Origin: Megascapheus bottae
Lineage: Eukaryota > Chordata > Mammalia > Rodentia > Geomyidae
Assembly (NCBI GenBank): GCA_024803745.1
Contig: JANJXV010000004.1
Coordinates: 58,013,858-58,077,857, forward strand
DNA: 64,000 bases
Direction: 5' to 3'
The notes beneath the pieces are model-generated. The model was not told the DNA's origin, ran no database searches, and saw nothing but the letters and a program-made list of their open reading frames with translations. Shown here piece after piece: positions 1-12,443 of the stretch. How positions within the stretch are numbered: position 1 is the first letter of the stretch; each line of letters opens with the position of its first letter. The translations under genes and the position numbers were made by a program.

Positions 1-397
1 ATTTCATTATTACTAAAATTAGATGAAGTAGTAATGCATGAGATGTCATTACACCTACCTGAAGGTGGAGTGGCAAAAGATGTCTCTACCTAATATACGA
101 AGGTGGTTAGAAGATATTAGTTGGTAGGGAAGAGGAAGCCCCACCTCATACATGTAGCCTATGGTTAAGATGTATTAATGCTGACAAAGTTTTAACTTAT
201 CACTTGCACCATCAGAAAATAAAATAGAGCAATCAAGTTGATAGATTCAACAACTACTTCTTTGTGAACAACATGATGTAATACAACAATTTATAACAAA
301 ATACCAACCCTCACTGAGAGTAGGGAAAAGGGAAGTTGCTAGTAGGAAAAAGAGTACAATGAAATCTTTTTTAATTTAAAAAATAAGTAAATTTAGC
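1..397. other. Intergenic, nothing recognised
   Basis: AT-rich unique-looking sequence with no open frame, repeat family or RNA gene I can identify. Confidence 0.5.
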
Positions 398-632
398 CTG
401 GCATGGCGGCTCATGCCTGTAATCCTAGCTATTCAGGAAAATGAGATCTGAGGATCGAGGTTCAAAGCCAGCTCAGGCACTAAAGACTTTGAGACTCTTA
501 TCTCCAATTAATCACTAGAAAAGGGGGAAACGGGGACTGGGGCTCAAGAATAGTGTGGTAACTTGAGCTGGAGAGCTCTGGGACAGTGCCCAGCCCAGAG
601 TTCAAGCTCCATGACTGACTAAAATAAAAAAG
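398..632 (+). mobile_element. SINE, 7SL-like left half plus ID-like right half
   Basis: It begins with the B1/7SL-type phrase around GGCTCATGCCTGTAATCC, passes through a linker resembling ATCTCCAATTAA, and ends with a tRNA-like right half (GAGTTCAAG then an A-rich tail). It is a mutated full-length copy and directly abuts a second SINE. Confidence 0.85.
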
Positions 633-820
633 TGAATTTGGACCTGCAGTTTGGCCTAGTGCTAAGAGTGCTTGCTCAGCATATATGAAGACCTGGGTAC
701 CACATGCATAGAAAAAGCTGAAAGTGGTGCTGTTGCTCAAGTGGTAGAGCGCTAGCTTTGAGAAAGCCCAGGGACACTGTTCAGGCCCTGAGTTCAAGCC
801 CCAGGACTGGAAAAGAAGTA
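633..820 (+). mobile_element. SINE, ID-like dimer
   Basis: The left half has a tRNA A-box-like TTTGGCCTAGTG and a degraded B-box. The right half contains GGTGCTG-TGCTCAAGTGG and GAGTTCAAGCCCCAGGACTGG before an A-rich end. It is the same family as the copies at 16616, 51601 and 60660. Confidence 0.85.
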
Positions 821-1905
821 CATTTCATACTCAAGATATAAGCAAAACTATAGAAGTTCACTGGAGATGAGTTGCTCTTTTGCTTATTCTTAAGTTTCCC
901 CATTAAATTAATTCCATTAAGAAGGCAACAGTGTTAGACAACCCATGATACTCTTGATACCTAATTCTTAGGTGTGGATTAATACAAGTAGAGAACTATT
1001 TGGTATTTTCTTGTTTTTTTGGCTCTCGCATTTAGAACCACTCTTTACTTGTTAAAGCCTCCTTTAGAGACAAAGAAGTTGTATGGAGTGGGAGAATGAA
1101 ATTCAATTTTGAAACTTGTTAGCAGCATTGTTGAAAAAATGGTTTGTTCTTATTTTCATTTTCTTTCAAAGAATCTTTGTCTTTCATCAATGAGATTTAT
1201 ATGGTGACTAGGAAAACACATGTGTGCTTTGATTTTTTTTTCTAGGTAAAACACTTCTTCAAAGAAAGCCTTAATCAAAATTTCAAACGTTTCCCCTATT
1301 CCATATCCATTTATATTTTTGTTCTTAATTGATTGCCTTATCAAACACACACACACACACATACACACACATACACACTTGAGTTAAATATTTTTAAATT
1401 AATAATACATCAGTATAGGCAGAATGACCTATCTTCATATCCACATAATACATTTTCATGTCAAAACTGATATATACCACACATACTACCATAAAGAGCA
1501 ACCCAGCCAAATAACTATTTTTAGAATGAAGAATGATTTGAGAGAAGGTTTTACTAACAAGGACCCTGGATTAAAATAATAAAGTCTTTGATGAGGAGTT
1601 ATATTCTAAAATGCTGATAGGAATTTGTCAGCCTCCCCAGTCCCTTCACCATTGGTCATAAAAGGTAAAGGTGGGGTCTTGGGGCAGAAACAGACTAGCG
1701 GAGGGTGCTTACTTAAAACTTGAATAGATTAGAGAGCAAGCTTAATGAATTTAGCAAGACACAAGTGACTCATTATAAGAGGACAGATATTCATACAGAC
1801 ATTTGTGAAGACTAAGACGATTGCTTAAACAGGCAATCCACAAAAATGAGTTTCCATACTTGGTCATAGAATTACCTTTTAAAAATATTTTTAAGACTTT
1901 TTCTT
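821..1905. other. Intergenic, mostly unassigned
   Basis: AT-rich sequence with no recognised gene. It includes a short interrupted (CA)n tract at about 1344-1377. Open frames of about 70 codons here have no family resemblance. Confidence 0.5.
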
Positions 1906-2043
1906 TTCCATCATAATGTTTGAACTCTGGGCCTGGAGGCCATCCCTGAGCTCTTCAGTTCAAGGCTAGCACTCTGCCACTTTGAGCCACAAGGCCACTT
2001 CTTGTTTTCTTGTGGATAATTGGAGATAAGAGTTTCACAGACT
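1906..2043 (-). mobile_element. SINE (7SL/ID type), first part, interrupted
   Basis: Reverse-oriented SINE whose 3' half (a GAACTCTGGGCCTGG-like start and the GCTAGCACTCTGCCAC segment) lies here. The element resumes at 2275 after an inserted segment. Confidence 0.85.
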
Positions 2044-2274
2044 GCAATTCTGGTTGAAGTGATGGATTTCCTGAAGTGTATGTGTTCAGGCAGAGTCAAT
2101 GACTTTCTCAATGTTGTCAACAGTATAAACAAGTGTTTTTCTCTAGTCTGTCTTTAAATCTTTGTGAATGTAGCTAGCAACAACTACTTACTTGTTGTTT
2201 TAATTTATGCTCCCACCTGTACGAGCTATATTACCCCAAGTTAAATAAGTGGTTGGTCTTAACAGAAAAAAAAA
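2044..2274 (+). pseudogene. Retroposed sequence in a SINE, possible 5'-truncated processed retrocopy
   Basis: About 230 bp ending in a run of A and flanked by a perfect 15-bp duplication (AGAGTTTCACAGACT at 2029-2043 and 2275-2289), the hallmark of L1-mediated retroposition. It does not resemble the SINE or L1 families seen elsewhere in the window. On the + strand it opens with about 37 sense codons (AILVEVMDFLKCMCSG at the start) followed by a stop and AT-rich sequence, as expected for the 3' end of an mRNA copy. I do not recognise the parent gene; it could also be an unfamiliar short retroposon. Confidence 0.55.
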
Positions 2275-2384
2275 AGAGTTTCACAGACTTTCATGCCTTG
2301 GGCTGACTTTGAACTGTGATCCTCAGATCTCAGCCTCCTGAGTAGATGCAATTACAAGTGTGAGAAACTGACACCTGGCTTTTA
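2275..2384 (-). mobile_element. SINE (7SL/ID type), second part
   Basis: Continuation of the reverse SINE begun at 1906: the linker, then the 7SL-like half (CTCAGCCTCCTGAGTAG). The 15 bp at 2275-2289 repeat 2029-2043 exactly and are the target duplication of the insertion between the two parts. Confidence 0.85.
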
Positions 2385-2862
2385 AAGACATTTTTTTATG
2401 CCTGTGATGACTCTGAAGAATCTAGGGAACAAACAACCCCATATTGGAACAAAGGCAAAAAATAATAGAAATAATAATAATAATAATAACAACATACTAA
2501 ATCATTGTTTATCACATACAGAGGAGGCTATACATCTTTATGCAACAACTATTATGCATAAAGTATTATAATGTACAGGTACTGCTCATAATATTTATGT
2601 GTTGATTCCTTTAGATATTGAAAAACTGGTTTATATGTTATGACACTTATTGAATCAATAGCAATTTTGAAGAAACAGTCATATTTTAATCCAAACATTT
2701 GTATAAGTCAAATAAAAATTTTTCAATAGGCCTCAGCTTACAGGGTTTCCTTTTGTTTATTAAGTGGCTCCTGGACCTGAGCAGAGTTCAGCTGGCCAGA
2801 ATTAGCACCCCAGATACCATGTCCTACAAACATAGCAGTCCAACTTCAGTGGAAAAGATTTG
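2385..2862. other. Intergenic, unassigned
   Basis: Contains a short (AAT)n run near 2470-2490. Nothing else is recognised. Confidence 0.5.
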
Positions 2863-3059
2863 GGGGCTGGGAGTGTAGCCTAGTGGTAGAATGCTTGCTT
2901 AGCATGCCAAATTCCTGGATTCAATCCCTTGGTACCACATACACAGAAAAAGCCAGAAGTCATGCTGTGGCTTTAGTGACAGATGCTAATCTTGAGCAAA
3001 AAGTGTGCAAGGATAGTGCCCAGGCCCTGAGTACAAGCCCCAGGACTGGAAAAATAAAG
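2863..3059 (+). mobile_element. SINE, ID-like dimer
   Basis: Both tRNA-like halves are visible (AGCCTAGTGGTAGAATG in the left, GTACAAGCCCCAGGACTGG in the right), followed by an A-rich tail. Confidence 0.87.
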
Positions 3060-3620
3060 ATTCTGATTGTCTGATATCAACTTATATGTTACAGTTCTTT
3101 TTAAATACCAGTTTAAAAATATGACAAAATGTATATTAACTGATATACTGTCTTAAGCATGTCAAATGGACAGACTATTATGCATCGCTATTTCACCAAG
3201 GTCAAGAACTCTTTCATCTTAAAAAAAAAACGAAACAATTTTCATTATATCACATTCCTACATCTTCTCCTAACCCTTCTAGCAACCTCAATGTGACATC
3301 GTTGCTATGAATTCCACTACTTTAGTACCTCATACAAGTAGAATCACACCATACATGTCTCTTTGGAACTAATTCCATATATCACAGAATTTTTGAAATC
3401 ATAATAAACAATGCAAACACAAAAATAATCATTGTTCAAAGTTTTAAGTTATTGTACAAAAAAAGAGCAACTCTGGATGACTTATGTTTGGCAATTAAAT
3501 GAGTTTTCACACTTGGGTGTCAGACAAGTACCAGGGAAGAATGTGAGGATTCACACATGGCCAGAGGGGAAGCACTCTCTCGTTATACCTAGGGAAAGTT
3601 GGTTATATTCTTTTTGTTTG
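3060..3620. other. Intergenic, unassigned
   Basis: AT-rich sequence without a recognised gene or repeat. A 66-codon open frame in it is unsupported. Confidence 0.45.
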
Positions 3621-3624
3621 TTTG

Positions 3625-3805
3625 TTTTTTAACTGTAAAAATATTTTTATTGTAATTAATAGAAGGGTTATATTATATTCACCAGATAGAAGGTGCATTA
3701 CTTCACAAACATTGATACCCTTTCTCATGACATGGTCCCCATTTCCCTCCCCCCACCGGCTCATCTTGATTTCCCCCTTCCCTATCCAATAACTTGGTTA
3801 TATTC
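3625..3805 (-). mobile_element. L1 3' UTR fragment
   Basis: Reverse copy of the common L1 3' end in this window: an A-tail (as T) and ATTGTAATTAATAGAAGGG, then the polypyrimidine segment around 3740. Severely 5' truncated. Confidence 0.75.
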
Positions 3806-3918
3806 TATGAGAACCGCTTTGTGGAGACAAGGACTGTGGTAAGATATAAGAGTAAAGGGATTTTAAGTGAATGATATCTGACAATACACCCTTTATACCT
3901 CTCATAACCATATTACTT

Positions 3919-4082
3919 TTCTCCCTCTCCCTCTCCCTCCCCCTCCCCTCCCCCTCCCCCTTCCCTTCCCCCTTCCCTCCCCCTCCCTCTCCCCTTCCTC
4001 CCTCCCTCCCTCCCTCCCTCCCCCCCCCCTCCCTCCCTCCCTCCCTCCCTCCCTCCCTCCCTCCCTCCCTCCCTCCCTCCCT

Positions 4083-4143
<61 letters not shown>
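3919..4143. repeat. Polypyrimidine microsatellite (CTCCC/CCCT)n then (CT)n
   Basis: About 225 bp consisting almost only of C and T on the + strand, grading from CTCCC-type through (CCCT)n to pure (CT)n, and ending in T5 against a reverse SINE. It probably grew from that SINE's A-rich tail. Long open frames on both strands here are artefacts of the repeat. Confidence 0.95.
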
Positions 4144-4146
<3 letters not shown>

Positions 4147-4372
4147 CGTGCTGGTTCTGGGGTTTAAAATCATGGCCCAGATGCTGGCCCTAAGCTTTTG
4201 TGCTCTAGGTTTGCATTTTACCATTTCAGCCACAGCTCCACTCCCATCTTTGTGGTGATTAGATGGAGATAAGAATCACATAGATTTACTTCTATGGGCT
4301 AGCTTTGAACTGCAATACTTAGCTCTCAGCCCCCTGAGTTGCTAGGATTACAGATGTGAGAGACTGGTCTCT
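4144..4372 (-). mobile_element. SINE, 7SL/ID type
   Basis: Reverse copy with the right half (TGCTGGTTCTGGGG end), the linker (TGGAGATAAGAAT) and the 7SL half (GAGTTGCTAGGATTACAG). Its 3' tail abuts the polypyrimidine tract at its left. Confidence 0.85.
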
Positions 4373-6084
4373 GACATCCATGCTCATTAAGTGCAATATA
4401 TATGGTCTAGTACAATTTAAGCATGTGGCCAGCTATAATCTCTGCAGGAGAGTTTGTGAAACTTGCTACAGAACTCGTTGCTGCAGCTGGTTCTAAGATC
4501 TTTGTAATTATCCAAGGTTGCTTACCTAAACCAGTGACCCAGACTATCATTCTCTAAGTTTGATTTGTCTTTACCAAATCATAGTTGTATTAACTGCCTA
4601 TTCGCAATCATAACCTAGCTTTGAACCACCATTCACTCGCATATTATAGGGTCATTTTTATAGTCCTCCATACAGCCCTCCCTGCCACCATGGCTCCAAA
4701 GATCCAAAACCTAGTGAGCAATCTTTGGGCTACAAAGCGTACTTGGGAATTTTATCCATCCTGACTATTCATTTGGGGTTTGAGTAATAGAGTAAACCCC
4801 AGACCAACAATAGCCTTTATGAAACATTTGTGTAATATATCTCTTTTACTCAGTCTCCATATGCCTTCACTCTTAACTAGTAGACAAGAATTGCTTCCTT
4901 TTTGCGTTTGTATTTTGCTTTAGCTCACACTTCTTATTTAACACTCTTCCAAATTCCATTAATTTATCTACAGTAGCATGTAAATCTGGAAATGGCTATA
5001 AGTCCCCCTGGTGGTAAGATAGGGAGAATATTTATAATTATTCTTGTGATGTTTTTCCTAAAAGGTACTTTTCTTCACATTAAACAATGAAATCTGTTTA
5101 TGCAATTATACAAATCTATAAATAGTCAAAGAATTCTATTTTTCATTGTGATATCTGATGTTAGTACTATGCTCATCAAATTTCTTTATTTTTCACATGC
5201 TTACACACACACACATACACACACACACACACACATATACAGAGCCAAATAATCACCTAAATATCTACCCAACAAAATGTTCTGCTATTAGTTATTGCCA
5301 GAGATTCCTACAGATTAAAGTAGCATTACTGCTAGAATAGACTTCTGCTCATTTTCAGTAATTACAATCATCTTATCCCTGACACTAAGTATATCTATAT
5401 GAATTCTGTTGTTCAGGAATCAACAAAACTCTGATATGGAGACTAATTCCACAGAAACGTCTATCATTGAAAAATTTGACCTATGGATCAGGAAGTGTAG
5501 CTTGGGTAGTAGTGCTGGACGTGAACAAAACTAAAAAAATCAAGCACATGTACATACATGCACAAACACACCCATGTGCATATGCACGCACACACAAATG
5601 CATGCACATTTTGTTCAACATACTCAAAAGAGTATGAGAACTCTAATGATTTTCTTCACAGAAATAGAAAAACACAAACCCAAGAATTACCTGGAAAACA
5701 CAACCATTAATAGCCAAAGCAATTCTGAGCAAAAAGAGAAACACAGAACTCTGACTCTAAACTATATTACAGATCATAGTAGGACAGCAGTAATAAAATG
5801 AATGAAATAAAAGTGACAAAAATGGAATAGGAGAGAGAGAGAAGTATTACAATGTAATTCTTGACCAAGTTTTTGCAAACATCAACTGAAAAAGACTGTT
5901 TCTTTCACAAGTGATGCTAGGAGACCTGAATAGCCACTTGTAAAAAACTAAAATTACATCACTATCTTGAATCATACAAAACTTGAAATATATCAGATCT
6001 TAAAATAGTTACTAAAACTCAACGTTTTAAGACATAGAGAAGCTGAGGTTGGAAGAATCATAGTTTAAACCAGGAAGAAAAATT
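4373..6084. other. Intergenic, mostly unassigned
   Basis: Contains a (CA)n tract at about 5203-5237, a short CA-rich patch near 5560-5600 and a weak ID-like SINE remnant near 5482-5545. No supported gene is seen. Confidence 0.5.
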
Positions 6085-6245
6085 CATAAGGTTCTATCAG
6101 GCAAGTTGGATACAGTGGAACATGCTTATGATCTCAGTAATAATTAGAAGTGCAAGTTCTGTGCATTGCAGCTCAAGCATGTCCCCAGATAAAACAAAAG
6201 ACCCTTATCTCCAATATAAACCCTTATCAGTAAACAAGGCTGACC
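6085..6245 (+). mobile_element. Degraded 7SL-like SINE fragment
   Basis: Scattered similarity to the 7SL/ID SINE (a GTGGAACATGCTTATGATC start, then an ATCTCCAAT linker). Heavily diverged. Confidence 0.45.
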
Positions 6246-6440
6246 GGTGTCTCAAGTGGCATATATATACATATATATTATATATGGAGTTGTACTCAGT
6301 GATAAAGAAAAGTGCAATTATGTTGTTTGCTGGAAAGTGGGTAGATCTAGAAATTATCAGGTTACCTGAAATAAGGCAGTTCTACAAAGATAGGTTTCAT
6401 GTTTCCTGTCATTTGAAGAATTTAAGGATTGAGTGAAAAA
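6246..6440 (+). mobile_element. L1 ORF2 C-terminal fragment
   Basis: Translates to an L1 ORF2 C-terminus (YMELYSVIKKSAIMLFAGKW then a leucine/isoleucine-rich stretch). Embedded in AT-rich sequence; old and truncated. Confidence 0.75.
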
Positions 6441-7550
6441 AAGAATGAATGTGAAATGAGGTTTCTTAAGGAGAGTAAAGAGAAAGAAAAAAAACAGGAA
6501 AAGCAATAAAAGTGAATATAATCAAAATTTATCATATGCATATATATTTCATAATCTTTCATAATTTATACAATTTATACACACTGAAAAAAGTTAAGCA
6601 CTCCAAAATGTCACCAAAATTTATGAGGTACTGATATCTCTTTCAAATTCCTCTTTGCCTTACTGAAGAGACAATCCTTTGTGTCCTCACAAGGAACAGT
6701 CCGGTGCTTAGTTCTAAACATCATATTAAAAAAAAACCTACTTATATTTTCATCTCTGAGTCTTCTCACATCTTCCTTAATGCCAAACAAGTTTAGCAAC
6801 TCTGTCATTTCCCTATTGGCCATTATAAATTTTCAGGCTTTTCAAAACATCCAAAAAGGTATTAGGACCAGCTCCAGGTGTTTTGAGTAAGACACTGAAG
6901 GCTAAGTCATCACTGAGTATTTGAATATCAACACATTCTTCCCAGTGAATCTGTTATAGTTCTCCTAGCAGTCAACACTTTCAACATCTACTCTTACTGT
7001 TTCTTTGGATATGTCAAACCTACAATTCCTAAACTATTTTCTTCCTAATGCAATAAATACATTTTCTTTCAATCAGGTATATGCAAAAAATAAATGGTAG
7101 TATCACAGAACTGGAAGAAAATAAGCATCATTTTGCAAGTTTCTTTTATACATAAGGATATTGACTTTATCTGTACATTTTAATATAGAAAGCTAAGGAT
7201 TCTATACCAAGTAAATAAGTAATGTTTCATGTGTTCAACAGAAAAAAATATGGAGGCAAAATTTGTGCGCATTTGTTTATGGATCAATATCTTTATAGTA
7301 ATTTTTCAAATTTAATTTATTAATTTTTAGATAGGAATACATTGAAACAAACTTCCAGTACTTGCTTCTTACAATCACTGGATCATCTTGCCCACCATAT
7401 GAGATATATGAAGACAACTTTGGGACTCATAAAGAAAAAAATTAAATTGATATTCTTGTTTAAGTATAGTGAATAATTTGCCAAAAATTATGTAAGTTTG
7501 ATACACATTTATATGTGGTGGAAATCATGATTTTACATATATACCAAAAT
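6441..7550. other. Intergenic, unassigned
   Basis: AT-rich. Two antisense open frames of about 70 codons overlap at 6611-6890 but neither resembles a known family. Confidence 0.45.
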
Positions 7551-7917
7551 AGCACATATAGAATGAGGCTAAGCGAAATGAACTCCAGGATATGGAAGCA
7601 AGGTGTTTATCTTTATGATTGTTGTTCTTAATGTACTATGTGAAGCTATTTTTTTCTTTTTTCTTTATGGTTTATCTCATGCTGTTACTGTATTGGAATT
7701 TGGTACCTGATATATTGTATGTATGTTTATTTGTTTATTTGAAAAAGTGAAGGTAAGGGAAAAACAAGATGAGTGGGAGGAGTTTGGGGAGAGAAAGTGG
7801 GAGAAAAACACGAGAAGGGGTAACAATGTTCAAGAAGTTATGTACCAACTATCCGATGAATGTAACTATAAACCCTCTGTACATTACCCTGACAATAAAA
7901 ATAAATAAATAATTTAA
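7551..7917 (+). mobile_element. L1 3' UTR, truncated copy
   Basis: Carries the shared 3' UTR landmarks: GTTCTTAATGTACTATGTG, a purine-rich stretch, CGAATGTAACT-like text, and an AATAAA-type end with an A-rich tail. Confidence 0.8.
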
Positions 7918-9055
7918 CAAGTAGTACATATTCATACTTAACTATTTTTCTAAGTTTCCAGTGATTTCATATGCATTACATTTTGTGCAAAAATATGTAA
8001 AATGTAGTAATTGTATTATACTGATTTATAATATGTTTATATGAAATTGGAATTATGATCGAAAATGGCAGTTTCAAACAGCACTTTGAATTCCAGAGAA
8101 GTTCCTCAGTGGCCATAAAAAAAGTGAAGGCAGAGAACACAGAACCAAGCAAAGCATATATTCTGCTTCTCCTAAAGTTTTGCTTGATGGCAGGGTTTAA
8201 AGGATAATGTGTTCTGGTGTGTTTGTGTGTGTGTGTGCGTATGTGTGTTTGTGTGTGTAAGCTTATTGTGAAGAAGATCTCATTTACAAGAATCTTCCTA
8301 ATACAGATAGATGAGAAAACTTACTAGGTAATAGAAATAAAATCTTTCATCATTACCTGTCTTTGCACTAGGGAGGAAAATATGCTATTCACATGCAAAC
8401 ACTGATGGTATGTCTCAAGAAAGAAAAATTTCATAGTCATTAGTAAAAGATCATGTCTCTTTTGAAAGGTGTTAAAACTTCTCAAGAAGTTAGTCATTCA
8501 GTGCTTTAGTGACACCCTTAGTGTAAGCAGAGACTAATACGTAAATTCTTCAGGAAAATTGTTTTATATGCAGAAAGGGAACATACTACTATAAAGACTT
8601 ATCTAATTTATTTATACAATTTACTGTCATAGCCTGAAATTATATCAGGCAAGAAACTGTATATTACAAGGTTAAAAGTAATTTTAATAGAAATTCCTTT
8701 CATTTTAATTTTCCTCATTATATCAAGCTTCACAGAAATATGGGTAAATCATTATGGATAACAATAAAAATTACATTTGCTTTTAACTGAAGAAACACAG
8801 GCCCTCCATTTCACAATTATTCATTACTTGTTGTTTTTAAATAACACTAACATGCATAAAATTGAAGACAATAGTACTGAAGTCATCCAGAAATACAAAT
8901 ATAACATGCACTTTACTTGTGTGTGCACATATACGAGTATAATTTTTATCACATAGGCAGCTGCAATATATGCTATAATAACATCCCTACAAAATTTCCC
9001 CATATTATTTCTTCACATATATTTTCACCTTGTGATATTTGTGGTTTTATTTTAT
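7918..9055. other. Intergenic, mostly unassigned
   Basis: Contains an interrupted (TG)n tract at about 8216-8259 and otherwise AT-rich unique sequence, ending at the provirus target site. Confidence 0.5.
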
Positions 9056-9061
9056 GTTTTC
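9056..9061. repeat. ERV target-site duplication, left copy
   Basis: GTTTTC immediately precedes the LTR and is repeated exactly at 15238-15243. A 6-bp duplication is characteristic of betaretrovirus/ERVK-type integrases. Confidence 0.9.
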
Positions 9062-9374
9062 TGTCCCGTCCGGCGGGACATCAACTAGGGCCAAGAACCT
9101 AGAGGGAGGAATGAAAGGGACAGGAGACACGAAGAAGGCAGCAAGACAAGCGTTCTGATCAAGCTGCAAATTTTATTTTTCACACAGGGGTTTATATGCC
9201 TCTTCAGGAGAGGCAGGAGGGGATTGGGGTGTGGGAACCGCTTGGGGCAGGGGGTGTGGTAATGGGATGTTTGCTTCTGCTCCGGGTAGAAGCCAGGTGG
9301 TAGGATGTTTGCATATCAATGCAAGCAGACATGCAGGCACCAAGAATTCAGGGAAGGGGAGAATGTCTCCGACA
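9062..9374 (-). repeat. ERV 3' LTR
   Basis: 313 bp, with TG...CA termini on the minus strand. It matches the LTR at 14925-15237 except for one A/G difference near 9223. The U5 end forms an inverted repeat TGTCCCG-CCGGA-CGGGACA. Confidence 0.93.
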
Positions 9375-10371
9375 TATCCTCCCTAAACCTTAAAATAAGT
9401 GAGGGCGAAGATTTAATCTGAGTGGGGGAACAGAGGCCCTAATAGAAAGGAGATCATGTTGAGCAAGAAGCAAGACACACTAGCTGATGTGTCTGTCTTT
9501 TTGGTGAGGATGCCAACTTATCGGGCGCGTCCCGCCCCGCAGGAGCTCAGGAAACAGCTGTGAGGTGGTGGTGGAATCAGGCAGGGCAGAATATGTGGCA
9601 GCAGCTTCATCTCTCAGGAACTCCAATGGAATGTCACACCTCCTGCTGGATTGCCTGCAAATTTCTGCGCAAACTGGTTAAAGCAGCTTAACCTAAGGCC
9701 TGACTTCAGTGAATTCTCCCAATGATTCCCTGGTCCCTTTATCTAAAGGGGATTGACGGGCGGAGATTCATCTTCTATAACTTCTTCAAGCTGACTCAGG
9801 GGCGTTGTCTCTGTACTTGACCAGGAACCTTAAAAGGCTTAGCCTATTTTACCAAGGGGTTGCCAGGATTAGCTATCAGGAACAATGATTTGCTCCAAAC
9901 TAGAGATCATATTCAACATTTAACAACTGCACAAACCTTTTTTAGCTACAATAGTTTAGCTTACTTAGCACCCATTTGCAAAGGCATTTTCCTGATTGTC
10001 TGGGGAACTAAATCTCTGCAACCTTAAACAATGCTTTAGTTTTCAGATCTAAACAGATTAATAGAGACACAAGCCTCAGATCCACAAACTTTCCTGAATT
10101 TGTGGCTGGAGTTAAATCAAACTTTACTCAGAACTTTAAACTACCACTATCACAGATGATTGACAAGTTCCTGCCCAGTTTTGGAAGGCACAGGCATTAG
10201 TAAGGCATGCTTACAAACTATTCTGATTAATATTGAATGGCCAAGCATGAGTGACTCTAGGATCTGACACCATCTCTGCCATCCACGCAGAGGCTTTTTG
10301 CATCTGGATACTTCATTGTCCCAGTAGTGTCTCTCCACACAGGGATAAACATCCCATGGGCAATTCACTTG

Positions 10372-10455
10372 CTTGGTTGCTGGACTTGAACTCGGGGCCT
10401 GGGCACTGTCCCTCAGCTCTCCAGCTCAAGGCTAGCACTCTGCCACTTTGAGCTC
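10372..10455 (-). mobile_element. SINE right-half fragment inside the ERV
   Basis: Shows the reverse right half of the 7SL/ID SINE (GGGGCCTGGGCACTGTCCCT then GCTAGCACTCTGCCACTTTG). It lacks the left half and a clear tail, so it may have been captured by the ERV lineage rather than inserted here; other copies of the ERV would settle this. Confidence 0.7.
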
Positions 10456-12443
10456 CAAAGCAACTCTGCCTCAATTAGCACTCTGCTGCCAGATTAGACA
10501 CCACAGTCTCACAGGGACTTTGCTTTGCCCGGGCTGGCTGGAAACTGCAGCTTTCAGATCAATGAGTCCTACAAAAGGCCAAGTTATTCCAATTAGAAGC
10601 AACAAGGTGGTCAACTCAGAAATAGTCTCTAAGCATGATCTTACCTGGAACTTGGTAAGAGCCAAAGTTACATCTGAATAAGGATTGCTGTCCTTCTCCA
10701 TGGGCCAGCTGGAAATTGCTATAAGGAGACTTTATAAGAGCAGGCTAAATAGTAATTAAGCAATCACTTTGGTAGTCCTGATTTTCCTTTTTTCTCTTTC
10801 TTTAAACATTTAAGACAACTTCACTTTCAAATATTGTTTAGAAACCCATTTCCAATGTTCTTAAAAACTTTTGCTGATACTGGCTTAAACAATCAACACC
10901 TTAGCCTTTATTTGCAATTGAAAAACCTTTAAGGGCACAAAGAACTCCTTCTGCCTTCAGGCCCCCTAGGGCTCAAGTCACTCCTCTTGCCTTTTAGAAA
11001 AGGGCTTTTTTTTTTTGCAGTTTAGATTACTGTCTTAAACTCCAACAACAGTTTAAACTCAAATAACAGTTTTTCCCTAATGCAAGAACTATAGACATCA
11101 GTGCACCAAAAGTCTAAGTCTGGACTTAGTTTCCTCTCTTTTTTTTTAAAATACACCCAATAGCATGGAGATAAACCTTTAAACATTCCTTTAAAATACT
11201 AATCACATTATCCACATTTTACCATCAGATTTGCAAGAAAAGACAGGCAAAATTTCTGACGTTAATGAACAATTTTACATTTAAATCTCTAATACATGTC
11301 TCCAAACTTTAACTTAAGGTAATAAATCCCAAATTCCCTAATACCTCTGTGCTAAACAGGATACAATATTTGCAATGTAAACAGCTGTATGTATTGCAAT
11401 ACCAGATTTTTAAAATGCAGATTCCAGGATCTTTAGAAAAATACTTTTTACCAGTTTTTCTTTAAAACAATGCAATAATACTTTTAAGACATAGGAAACA
11501 TTCAAACCTAATAATTTTCTTGAAGTTTAGACTTAGATTTACCCAATTCCCTTTGTGTTTAAATATGAGCTCAACCATTGTTTTATAGAGCATGCTGACA
11601 ATTTAACCTTGAACATGTTCACTCACACCCATTCATACACACATTCATACCCAAAGATCTTAAAGCGCGCAAAATTAATATCGGCCGTTCATTTTCCGGA
11701 AATTTTAGTATCAAGGTGTTTTTTGTTGTTGTTGTTGTTTTTGTTGTTGTTGTTTTTGCAAAGCTTATTCTTGGAGGTGACAACCAGGTTTTGTTGTTGT
11801 TGTTGTTGTTTTTGTTTTTAAACAAAGCTTTGCAGATGAAGGTTGGGTGGGAGTCTTAAACCTAGGAGAACTAAGACGAGTCTGTGTCCTGTCACCAAGT
11901 GTCTCTAGACTGTCACTTCAGCAGGTTGTAGGAAAAAGGAAACTGAACGAAGCCTGCAGCTGCTTTGTCTGGCCTCTGCTCACCTCAGCTGCAGCGGATT
12001 GGATGGGGCCATACCAGGCCCGTGTGGAGCCAAAACTTTTTACTTCCCAGAAATATTCAAATAGATAACAAGGATGTGTGCTTGAGTACACGCAGAAAAA
12101 CCATAAGGATCCATATTTAGAACTGGTACCAATTTTAAAGACAAAACTGGACAAGGAAAAATATGTAACACGAACAAGACAGAGAAGAGACTCCTAAACT
12201 TTTGATGGCATGCCTGGCCTTAAACTACCAGCTGGCAGATGGAGTCCATCCTAACACACCTAACAAAAGGCTCTGAAACAAAATCAGACATTGACATATA
12301 CTCAATCAGATATACTTAACACAAAAACACGAGCTCAGGCAAATGTTTTCACCAAACAGTTATTTTTAGATTTAGACATGTCTTGCTGGTGGGACTCTCA
12401 GGAATGCTCTGTTATCGACAAGAAACTCAGAAGGGGGGGGGCG

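Noticed and set aside
3871..4233. Overlapping open frames rich in Pro/Leu/Ser (+) and Arg/Glu/Gly (-)
   Set aside because: Produced entirely by the CT/CCCT simple repeat.
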